This document shows, in pieces, positions 35,323 through 42,694 of a stretch of DNA of 64,000 bases. The stretch spans positions 1 to 64,000 of the forward strand of contig JAFMDF010000008.1 of the NCBI GenBank assembly GCA_017857395.1, given 5' to 3'. Each line of letters begins with the position of its first letter. Position 1 is the first letter of the stretch. Made by a program: the position numbers and the translations under genes. The notes beneath the pieces were generated by a model that was given only the letters and a program-made list of their open reading frames with translations, searched no databases and had not been told where the DNA came from. Source of the DNA: Bacteroidota bacterium (GTDB lineage Bacteria > Bacteroidota > Bacteroidia > Chitinophagales > Saprospiraceae).

Positions 35323-36789
35323 ATGAAACATCCTTACCTTATTTTTCTCCTAATTTTTACATTAGGTAGCTGTAATTCAAAAAATTCCTCTAATCAAAAA
35401 GAAAAAGCACCACCCAATGTACTCTTCATAGCAATAGATGACCTAAACGATTGGATTGGCTGCATGAATGGGCATCCTAATGCCAAAACACCGAATATTG
35501 ACCGACTGGCAGCACAAGGCACTTTATTCACGAATGCCCATTGCCAAGCACCGATTTGTGGTCCATCCAGAGCAAGTTTAATGTCTGGTTTAAGACCTTC
35601 CACAACGGGTATTTATGGACAAATAGTAGACAAAGATTTGGCGGCAGTTTCTGCATTGGGGAAAGATATTATTTACCTACCTCAATATTTTGGGCAACAA
35701 GGGTATAAGACCATGGGGAAAGGCAAATTATTCCATAAACATGCGCCCGAAGGCGTATTTGAAATTTCAGAAGGTAGAGAAAAAGGGTTTGGGCCAAAGC
35801 CTAAAAAGCGATTTAAATACGACCCAAAATGGTTTGGGAAACCTGGTGGAACGTCTACTGATTGGGGGGCATTTCCAATTACCGACGAAGAAATGCCCGA
35901 TTTTAGAACAGCAAAATGGGGAATTGAACAATTGAAAAACGACCACGATAAACCTTTCTTTCTAGCTTTAGGTTTTGTTCGACCGCATGTGCCTTGGTAT
36001 GCACCACAAAAATGGTTTGATTTACACCCGATTGAAGGTATTCAAACACCTCCTTATTTAAAAGAAGACTTAGCAGATGTACCCGAAATTTCCAAAAAAG
36101 TACATGACATTCCGATGATGCCTAGTACCGAATGGGCAAAAGAAAATGGGCATTGGAAGGATATTTGTCAAGCCTATTTAGCTTGTACGTCTTTTGTGGA
36201 TTTTTATGTTGGCGAAGTACTCAATGCTTTGGAAGCTAGTAAGTATGCGGATAATACCATTATTATTTTGTGGTCAGATCACGGGTATCATTTAGGGGAG
36301 AAAAATCGTTTTGCCAAACATTCCAATTGGGAACGGTCTTCTAAAGTACCAATGATTATTGCAGGGAATGGCTTGCCCAAAAATCAACGAAGCAATCAGC
36401 CTGTTGAATTACTAGATATGTATCCGACTTTATTGGATTTATGTGGTTTGCCCCTTAATTCAAGCAATGAAGGGCTAAGTTTTAAACCATTAATAGAACA
36501 ACCCACACAAAAATGGACAAAGCCTGCCATCACTACTTATGGAAAAAACAACCATGCAATTCAAACAGACCGCTATCGGTATATGATTTATGCAGATGGT
36601 TCGGAAGAATTATATGACCATCAGACAGACCCTAATGAGTGGACAAATATTGCTACAGACCCTTCTTTTACAGTATTAAAGAAAGACTTACAGCAATATT
36701 TGCCGACTAAAAATGTAGATTGGGCGAAGGTTTCTACTTTGAAAGTGAATGATTATTTTAAACCAACTATTTCAAAGTCACCAAAATAA
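35323..36789 (+). CDS. Iduronate-2-sulfatase-like sulfatase, lipoprotein
   Basis: A 488-residue sulfatase with lipobox LGSC (Cys17). The formylglycine motif is CGPSR at 79-83, and the first metal-site Asp pair is IDD at 38-40. FVRPHVPWYAP and WSDHGYHLGEKNRFAKHSN, the later metal- and substrate-site motifs, are both present, as in iduronate-2-sulfatase-like (S1 family) enzymes. It would remove sulfate esters from an extracytoplasmic glycan. It needs a formylglycine-generating or radical-SAM maturase, which is not in the window. The last 23 bp overlap the convergent 36767-37231 gene. Substrate specificity is inferred from resemblance only. Confidence 0.9.
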   Translation: MKHPYLIFLLIFTLGSCNSKNSSNQKEKAPPNVLFIAIDDLNDWIGCMNGHPNAKTPNIDRLAAQGTLFTNAHCQAPICGPSRASLMSGLRPSTTGIYGQIVDKDLAAVSALGKDIIYLPQYFGQQGYKTMGKGKLFHKHAPEGVFEISEGREKGFGPKPKKRFKYDPKWFGKPGGTSTDWGAFPITDEEMPDFRTAKWGIEQLKNDHDKPFFLALGFVRPHVPWYAPQKWFDLHPIEGIQTPPYLKEDLADVPEISKKVHDIPMMPSTEWAKENGHWKDICQAYLACTSFVDFYVGEVLNALEASKYADNTIIILWSDHGYHLGEKNRFAKHSNWERSSKVPMIIAGNGLPKNQRSNQPVELLDMYPTLLDLCGLPLNSSNEGLSFKPLIEQPTQKWTKPAITTYGKNNHAIQTDRYRYMIYADGSEELYDHQTDPNEWTNIATDPSFTVLKKDLQQYLPTKNVDWAKVSTLKVNDYFKPTISKSPK

Positions 36790-37231
36790 CCCCATTCGCT
36801 CCTCTAGAACCATAAGCTGATGCTGATGCGGCATCTTTTAACACCGAAATTCTTTTCACTTCAGAAGGGTCAATAAAGCTAATACGGTCAAATCCGTTGC
36901 CCCTAATTTGCCCATCTACGATAAAAAGTGGCTCATGTCCAGCCGTCATAGATTTTTTACCTCGAATTTGAATGCTTAAATTTCTACCACTTCCTTTGAC
37001 GGTTACGCCCGATGTTTTTTGAAATAATTGCATCCATGAAATATCACCCGATGCGGCATCTCCAACTTCGGTTTGACTAACAGCGGTGGTACTTTCTTTA
37101 TTCGATATGCTACCGTAGCCTTGGTTAATTTCATTGCTTTTGCTCGCAGTAGATTTAGTAGTTCCACAAGCCATTATCGTTAGACAAACAGCAAATAAGA
37201 GCAAAAATGGGATAAAAATGGTCTTTTTCAT
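36767..37231 (-). CDS. Stand-alone TonB-receptor plug-domain lipoprotein
   Basis: A 154-residue lipoprotein (lipobox TIMAC, Cys22) consisting of only a plug domain like that of SusC/RagA receptors: QIRGKKSM, PLFIVDGQIRGNGF, and VLKDAASASAYGSRGANGVI. It lacks a barrel. It ends the minus-strand unit and overlaps the sulfatase gene tail-to-tail by 23 bp. Such short plug-only proteins are known in Bacteroidota, but their role is not settled. It may gate or modulate a receptor in trans; the nearest barrel is 39859-42219. It could also be the remnant of a SusC-type receptor, but the complete lipoprotein leader argues against that. Confidence 0.85.
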   Translation of the reverse strand: MKKTIFIPFLLLFAVCLTIMACGTTKSTASKSNEINQGYGSISNKESTTAVSQTEVGDAASGDISWMQLFQKTSGVTVKGSGRNLSIQIRGKKSMTAGHEPLFIVDGQIRGNGFDRISFIDPSEVKRISVLKDAASASAYGSRGANGVILVTLK

Positions 37232-37300
37232 AATAAAAAATGATTGTTGAGATTATTTGATTGTCATGATTGTTTGTGTTACGTTGAGAATCAAACAATC

Positions 37301-37320
37301 ATGCCGATAGCTATCGGCAT
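37301..37320. repeat. Perfect 20-bp palindrome
   Basis: atgccgatagctatcggcat is fully self-complementary and is flanked by caatc on the left and caatca on the right. It lies between the S9 peptidase end (37339) and the plug-lipoprotein start (37231), both minus strand. It can serve as a terminator-like cruciform or a regulator site. Confidence 0.7.
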
Positions 37321-37338
37321 CTAACAATCAATTTTAAG

Positions 37339-39396
37339 TTATTCTTTCTCTTTCAACATACGATTAAAGAAATCAGCAGAAGCTTCAAATGCTGCTACCC
37401 AATTTTTATGTAATAAAAATCCATGCACTTCGTCGGGAAAAATCAACTGTTCAAAATAGACCTCTTGTTTGCGTAGTGCTTCTGCAATTTCTACCGTTTC
37501 GCTAAAAGGGACATTTCGGTCATCATCTCCGTGAATTAATAAAACAGGAGAACGCCAATCCTTTACGTAAGGCATGGGAGAAGATTGATAAGCTAATTCC
37601 GCTGTTTCTTTAGCTTTTTCAGGTTGATAATTGGGGACAAAATTTTTAATGACTTGATTCCAATCATGCACCCCGTGAATATCTACACCTGCTGCAAATA
37701 AATCCGAAGATTTAGCCAAACCCAAGGCAGTTAAATAGCCACCATAAGAACCGCCCCAAAGTCCAATTTTATTTGGGTCAACATCTGCCCGATTGCGCAT
37801 ATACAAACCCGCACCCATCACATCCAAATATTCACTTGCCCCTCTAGCACCATAATTCAATGCCTCTCTAAATTCCATGCCATAACCAATGCCACTTCGA
37901 TAGTTAACGGACATTACGATATAGCCTTGATTGGCTAAATATTGATTAAAAGCAAAGGCATTATGATAATAGCCACTATGATGAAACCCTAATAACATTT
38001 GTCGGCGAGAGCCACCATGAAAAAACAAGGCAGCAGGGTATTTTTTACCGCTTTTCCAATTTTTTGGTTTGAATAATTGACCATGAATAGCCATGCCATC
38101 TGCTGCCGAAAAGACCACTTGTTCTGGTTGAACTATTTGATTTTCTAGATATCTTAGCTTAGTTAAAGGCACTATTTTGCTTCCATCAATTTTAGCTACA
38201 TGAGCGGGCTGTGTCCCTGTACTTGCCAAACAAAATAATTGATTTCCTGCTGTTGCTACAGGTGTCCATTGTACGCCTGTGTTCAAGGTAATATTCGTAA
38301 CTGCACCAGTTGAAGGAACGACTCGCCAAATATGTTGTCGGTCAATATCATTTTTATTAGCAGAAAAGAGTATCGTTTTTTTAGCAGGGTCTTGTGCGAC
38401 AAATTGCACTTCAAAATTACCTGGCGTTAAGTTTTTTGCTTTTCCTTCATTTAACGAAATCGTCCAAAGATGCGTCCATCCAGCTCCTTCATAAGGAAAG
38501 ACCAAGTGATTATCTGCCATCCAAAATAATTGATTCGCACCAGAAATAAAACGAAAAGCACTTCCTTGTCCTTTAGGGGCTTTCCACACTTCCGTCGTTT
38601 TTCCTTTGTTAAAATTATGCACCATAATTGACCAAGGCAAGGTCGAACGACGAGGCATAAAGGGCAATAAATCTTTTTCAGAAGGAATTCTAGTGAAAGC
38701 AATTGCTGTGCCATCAGGCGACCAAACGGGCGCACTATCATTATCGACAGAAGGGGAGAGGTAATTGATTTCATGCTTGTCCACTTCATAGACCCCAATA
38801 AAACTATGGTCGCCTCGATTGGATACAAAAGCTAATTGTTGACTATTTGGAGACCAGCTCAATTGTCCTGCCCGTCCTCTAATGGTAAATGCTTTTTTAG
38901 TAGTTTTTTTAGCAAAATCATAAAACCAAACCTGTCCACCTTTTATGAAGGCCAATGTTTGCCCATTAGGAGATAGGACTGGATTGCTGCCTTCCCCCAA
39001 AGTATCTAATGCGCCTCCTTTTTCACTAATTTTAAATAGGAACCGTTTAGCACCATCGGCATGGCTAGTTGGATTTGGAATTTCACCACGTCTATTAGGA
39101 GCGCCGCCTCTAACAAAAAGGATTTCGGCTGTATTTTCTTTAAAAATTAAGTTACTAATAGCTTGTCCGTCATCTTTAGTAAATGTAGTAATAGATTTAG
39201 CTGTCCAATCTTTGCCTGCGGCTAACCAGATATTTCTTACACCTTTTTCATTAATGACCCAAGCAATTTTTTCTTGGGTAGGTGCAGCCGTTAAATTGGT
39301 CGGAAAGGGTGAACTTAATGCTTGTTCTACAGTAAATTGAGCAGAAGACACAGCAATAAATATTAATAGCAGGAATAAAGTAAGATTGATTCTCAT
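37339..39396 (-). CDS. S9-family prolyl oligopeptidase-like peptidase
   Basis: A 685-residue peptidase. Signal peptide 1-19 (VSSAQ), an N-terminal seven-bladed TolB/WD40-like propeller (APVWSPDGTAIAFTR), then an alpha/beta-hydrolase domain. The catalytic Ser is in GGSYGG near 548, Asp in HGDDDRNVP near 623 and His in DEVHGF near 656. S9 dipeptidyl/acylaminoacyl peptidases trim short peptides outside the cytoplasm. In a polysaccharide locus it might process peptides on glycoconjugates. It is oriented with the plug-lipoprotein gene downstream. Confidence 0.9.
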   Translation of the reverse strand: MRINLTLFLLLIFIAVSSAQFTVEQALSSPFPTNLTAAPTQEKIAWVINEKGVRNIWLAAGKDWTAKSITTFTKDDGQAISNLIFKENTAEILFVRGGAPNRRGEIPNPTSHADGAKRFLFKISEKGGALDTLGEGSNPVLSPNGQTLAFIKGGQVWFYDFAKKTTKKAFTIRGRAGQLSWSPNSQQLAFVSNRGDHSFIGVYEVDKHEINYLSPSVDNDSAPVWSPDGTAIAFTRIPSEKDLLPFMPRRSTLPWSIMVHNFNKGKTTEVWKAPKGQGSAFRFISGANQLFWMADNHLVFPYEGAGWTHLWTISLNEGKAKNLTPGNFEVQFVAQDPAKKTILFSANKNDIDRQHIWRVVPSTGAVTNITLNTGVQWTPVATAGNQLFCLASTGTQPAHVAKIDGSKIVPLTKLRYLENQIVQPEQVVFSAADGMAIHGQLFKPKNWKSGKKYPAALFFHGGSRRQMLLGFHHSGYYHNAFAFNQYLANQGYIVMSVNYRSGIGYGMEFREALNYGARGASEYLDVMGAGLYMRNRADVDPNKIGLWGGSYGGYLTALGLAKSSDLFAAGVDIHGVHDWNQVIKNFVPNYQPEKAKETAELAYQSSPMPYVKDWRSPVLLIHGDDDRNVPFSETVEIAEALRKQEVYFEQLIFPDEVHGFLLHKNWVAAFEASADFFNRMLKEKE

Positions 39397-39858
39397 GGTT
39401 GAATTTTTGAATCAGAGTAGAGTGCAGAGAGGCGAGAATAGGGACAGATTTCGTTTGAAATTGAAGAGAGTGGGCTGTTTTTTAAACGAATTCCTTTTAT
39501 GCTCTATTTTCTGCGCTCTATTTTGAAAATTGTATGATTTTAAATTTAAAGTGCTACAAATTAGTAAAATTTTGGATAAATAGAGCCTCAAAAAGTGTAA
39601 TTGCCATTGCATGTAGCTAATTCGTGCCGTTAGGTACGATATGTTGGTAGAAAAGGATAATATTCATTGATTTCCGTGCCGTTAGGTACGGCATGTAGGT
39701 TGAAATGCTCACATGCCGTACCTAACGGCACGGGGGAAAGATTTTTTTGCAATATCTATCTACCAACATATTGTACCTAACGGCACAGAAAAGTGCGGCA
39801 ATTGACAGTTACACTCATCTCAGATTAAGCGAATTTGTTATTTTCAATCCTTCAATCC
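39397..39858. other. Intergenic region with a nested palindrome and no gene
   Basis: Contains a purine-rich leader for the S9 gene (39412-39450) and the palindrome at 39621-39787. A 66-residue minus-strand frame at 39412-39612 has no coding character. Confidence 0.5.
39621..39787. repeat. Nested palindrome (CGTGCCGTTAGGTACGGCATG type)
   Basis: Copies: ttcgtgccgttaggtacgat (39621-39640), tccgtgccgttaggtacggc (39673-39692), then two inverted copies, gccgtacctaacggcacggg (39715-39734) and ttgtacctaacggcac (near 39771-39786). Outer arms also share gatatgttggtag and ctaccaacata. The core GCCGTTAGGTACGGC is shared within this locus only. Confidence 0.85.
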
Positions 39859-42219
39859 TTATTTCCCTTGCTTTATTTTATAAGCCAAAGTCAAATTAAC
39901 CTGCCGCATTGCCCGTTGAGCAACTCGCTCTGTTTTAAAATTATCCCCCTTCGTGATAACTCGACTTTTACGAGAATTAAACACATCAATCACATTGAAT
40001 GTAAGTGTTCCTTTATTTTTAAAAACAGGTTTATTAAAAGCTACATCTAGAAAGTAAATGGCTTTCTTCCTGCCTTGCGCAATGTTTTGAGGCGCTTCAT
40101 AATTACCTCTAACTTGCAAATAGGTATCCTTTGCCAAAGTAAATCGAGAGGTTTGGCGAGTAAACCAACTGAAAGTTTCACTTACAAAATCAACATCAAT
40201 ATTACTGCCATCCGTTTTGGCTCTAAAAAAGTTAAGATTAAAATCTAATTTCCACCATTTTTTTACCTTAAGCGTACTGGTAAATTCTGCTCCATACGCA
40301 TTTTCTTTTAACAAATTTTCGGGTAGTGTTTTTGAAAAACCATTTTCAGCTACAGTTCTAATTCGTTCAATTTTATCGTCCGTATGTCGGTAATAAATGG
40401 CTGAAGCAAACGAACCCTTTTCAAAATATTTGATATGCGCCAATTCAAAAACATCACTAAATTCTGGGTTTAAATTAGGATTGCCACTAAAAAAATTCCG
40501 ACTGTCTGAATAAGTTACATAAGAACTTAAGTCATTATAAACAGGTCGCCGAACTCGCCGACTATAACTCAATTGTAAGGCATTATTAGCGGGCAAATCA
40601 TAAGTTAAGTGGACACTAGGAAACAAATTGACGTATTTTCTAGGATTGCTTTCAGCTGTTTCTTCTAAAATCGTTTCAATATCTGTCCACTCCGTTCGCA
40701 AGCCAACTTGATAAGAAAATTGATTCGTTTTATTACCCAAAATGGCATAAACCGCATTGATATTTTCTTTATAAACAAATTTATTATCCAAGCCCGCTAT
40801 TGGAATCTCCTTACCATTATTATCGACATCGTTGACCACATAATCGTTGGTCATATCCCGAAAACTTGCTCGAAAACCAATTTCTGCTTTTCCTTCTGTA
40901 CCGAGTGGATGAACATAATCTACTTGCCCAATTAATTGCGTTTCCGTTTCATCATTAGGAGCAGTTTGGGTGAAACTATAATCAGGCGTACCATCTGGAA
41001 AAAAGGACGCTTCCGTATAAACTTGGTCGGAATCTTCCCAATGGTCGAAATAGCGAATTTCTGCAATTAGTTCTCGGTCTTTTTTATCAAATAATTTTTT
41101 ATAACTCAGCACATATTCTGCTATTGGTTCTACTTCCTGTTCGTCTTGTGTGCGATGCGTAAACCTTTGGAAATTGGGTGACCTTTTCAAATAATCTTCA
41201 TAAAAAATATCGGATAATCGACTGCCTTTGCTGCGACTATATCGGTAGGAGGCCGTTAATATATTTTGCTCATTGATAAAATAGTCCAAACCACCTCGAA
41301 TATTATTAAAAAATCCGACGTGTTCAGACTCATATAATTGCTCGGAAATAAAGGTCGTATCATTGGAAAAGACTTCTTGGAACGTAGTCGTTTTTCGAGG
41401 AATTTTACGATAGTTCATCCCATAATTGATGAAAAAATTGACCTTATTATGTCGATAATTTAAGTTGGCGGCAAGCCCCAAATTTAAAGGATTGCCAACA
41501 GTTGCCTCAAACGAGCCATTGAATCCTTTTTTGCGTTCTTTTTTCAAAACAATATTGATAATACCTGCCATTCCTTCTGCCTCGTATCGGGCAGATGGAT
41601 TTGTAATGACTTCCACTTTTTCTACCAAACTACCTTGTAATTGCTGCAAACCACTTCCGCCTTTAAAACTAACCAAACCCGACGGTTTTCCATCAATTAG
41701 CAATCTGACATTTCCACTCCCTCGCAATTTGACATTCCCTTCTCCATCTACTAAAACGGAAGGAATATTATTTAAAATTTCTGCTGCCGAACCACCTGCA
41801 TTGCCGAGGTCTTTGCCCACGTTAAAAATTCGTTTATCGAGGGCAAATTCCATCGTGCTTTTTTCCCCTTGTACGACTACTTCGTCTAAGGTAGCTGCTG
41901 CCACACTTAAAGTTAGTTCTCCTAAATCGTACTCTTTTTTAGCATCAATTATTTTAAAATTGTCGGTTTTATAAGATTGATAGCCTATAAAATCAATAAT
42001 TGCATAAAATTCGCCAGTTTTACTAGCTATCTGAAAAATGCCTTTATCGTCGGTAATGCCTCCCGTAATCAAAGCCTCGTTTTCGCTATTATAAATTTGA
42101 ACCGTTGCGTAGGAAAGTGGTTGTTTGGATTGGGCATCTACAATTTTTCCTGTAATGCCTTTTTGGGCAAAAAGAGTGGTGCAGAAAAAGAAGGATATTA
42201 GAGGTAGAATATATTTCAT
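39859..42219 (-). CDS. TonB-dependent receptor / OMP beta-barrel-3 family protein
   Basis: A 786-residue outer-membrane protein. Signal peptide 1-18 (TLFAQ), CarboxypepD_reg domain at about 22-105 (GGITDDKGIFQIASKTGEF), plug at about 110-215 (PSARYEAEGMAGIINIVLKK), then a barrel of the OMP_b-brl_3 type (PF14905) with YSRRVRRPVYNDLSSYVT. Loops have FYKKERK-type basic segments. Such receptors import siderophores, cobalamin-like molecules or oligosaccharides; the cargo is unknown. Upstream (42220-42694) lies a REP-like repeat and a shared divergent promoter region. Confidence 0.88.
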   Translation of the reverse strand: MKYILPLISFFFCTTLFAQKGITGKIVDAQSKQPLSYATVQIYNSENEALITGGITDDKGIFQIASKTGEFYAIIDFIGYQSYKTDNFKIIDAKKEYDLGELTLSVAAATLDEVVVQGEKSTMEFALDKRIFNVGKDLGNAGGSAAEILNNIPSVLVDGEGNVKLRGSGNVRLLIDGKPSGLVSFKGGSGLQQLQGSLVEKVEVITNPSARYEAEGMAGIINIVLKKERKKGFNGSFEATVGNPLNLGLAANLNYRHNKVNFFINYGMNYRKIPRKTTTFQEVFSNDTTFISEQLYESEHVGFFNNIRGGLDYFINEQNILTASYRYSRSKGSRLSDIFYEDYLKRSPNFQRFTHRTQDEQEVEPIAEYVLSYKKLFDKKDRELIAEIRYFDHWEDSDQVYTEASFFPDGTPDYSFTQTAPNDETETQLIGQVDYVHPLGTEGKAEIGFRASFRDMTNDYVVNDVDNNGKEIPIAGLDNKFVYKENINAVYAILGNKTNQFSYQVGLRTEWTDIETILEETAESNPRKYVNLFPSVHLTYDLPANNALQLSYSRRVRRPVYNDLSSYVTYSDSRNFFSGNPNLNPEFSDVFELAHIKYFEKGSFASAIYYRHTDDKIERIRTVAENGFSKTLPENLLKENAYGAEFTSTLKVKKWWKLDFNLNFFRAKTDGSNIDVDFVSETFSWFTRQTSRFTLAKDTYLQVRGNYEAPQNIAQGRKKAIYFLDVAFNKPVFKNKGTLTFNVIDVFNSRKSRVITKGDNFKTERVAQRAMRQVNLTLAYKIKQGK

Positions 42220-42360
42220 GTATTAGCTATTAAGCTTAAAGAGATTAGTAGGGTATAGAGCATCAGATTAAAAAATGAGAAATAATTTTGTATCCTTTTA
42301 TGCCCGTCAATTTTATTTGAAATGTAATATTTTTTGGTCAAGAGCTTTAGCTTTGCCACC

Positions 42361-42502
42361 GTCTGTAGCTATGAGTTTTTAATGAAATTTTCAAAGGGGC
42401 GTAGCCTCGACCCCATAAGAAGAACCGTGTCGGAGCGATGCTCCTTTGAAAAACTGTAACTATCTCCAAATCTACAGACAGGGTCGGGGCGATGCCCCTT
42501 TG
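42361..42502. repeat. Nested REP-like palindrome (GGGGCGATGCCCC and GGAGCGATGCTCC)
   Basis: Units: aaaggggcgtagcctcgacc (42393-42412), gtgtcggagcgatgctcctt (42427-42446) and gggtcggggcgatgcccctt (42481-42500), enclosed by a gtctgtag (42361-42368) and ctacagac (42472-42479) pair. Each unit keeps the GCGATGC/GCTACGC-type centre while stem bases vary in pairs. Confidence 0.8.
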
Positions 42503-42584
42503 CAATTGAAAAAACGCCACTTAAAACCATCAACCAATCAAAAATAACAAAAAGTAAAATCTTTTAAGAAGCTATTTTGCTAAA

Positions 42585-42610
42585 GTTACTTAATGAACTT
42601 GAAAAGTAAC
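42585..42610 (+). promoter_or_regulatory. Candidate operator: GTTACTT-N12-AAGTAAC inverted repeat
   Basis: GTTACTT at 42585-42591 and AAGTAAC at 42604-42610, spacing 12, identical arms and spacing to 33103-33128. It ends 84 bp before the start codon of 42695-45538. Confidence 0.5.
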
Positions 42611-42694
42611 ATTGGAATGAAAAAAAGGAATCCTATGATTAATTTATAGGAGAATTTAAGTACATTTAGGCAGTTTCTAACTATTTGTAAGCCA

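Larger units (their letters stand above)
42220..42694. other. Divergent intergenic region with REP-like repeats and an operator-like repeat
   Basis: 475 bp between the OMP receptor (minus) and the cytochrome gene (plus). Contents in order: purine-rich leader of the receptor, palindrome 42361-42502, inverted repeat 42585-42610. No ORF. Confidence 0.5.

Noticed and set aside
39412-39612. Minus-strand 66-residue frame
   Set aside because: It lies in the S9 gene leader, is rich in Phe/Lys/Leu from AT-rich DNA, and has no family features.
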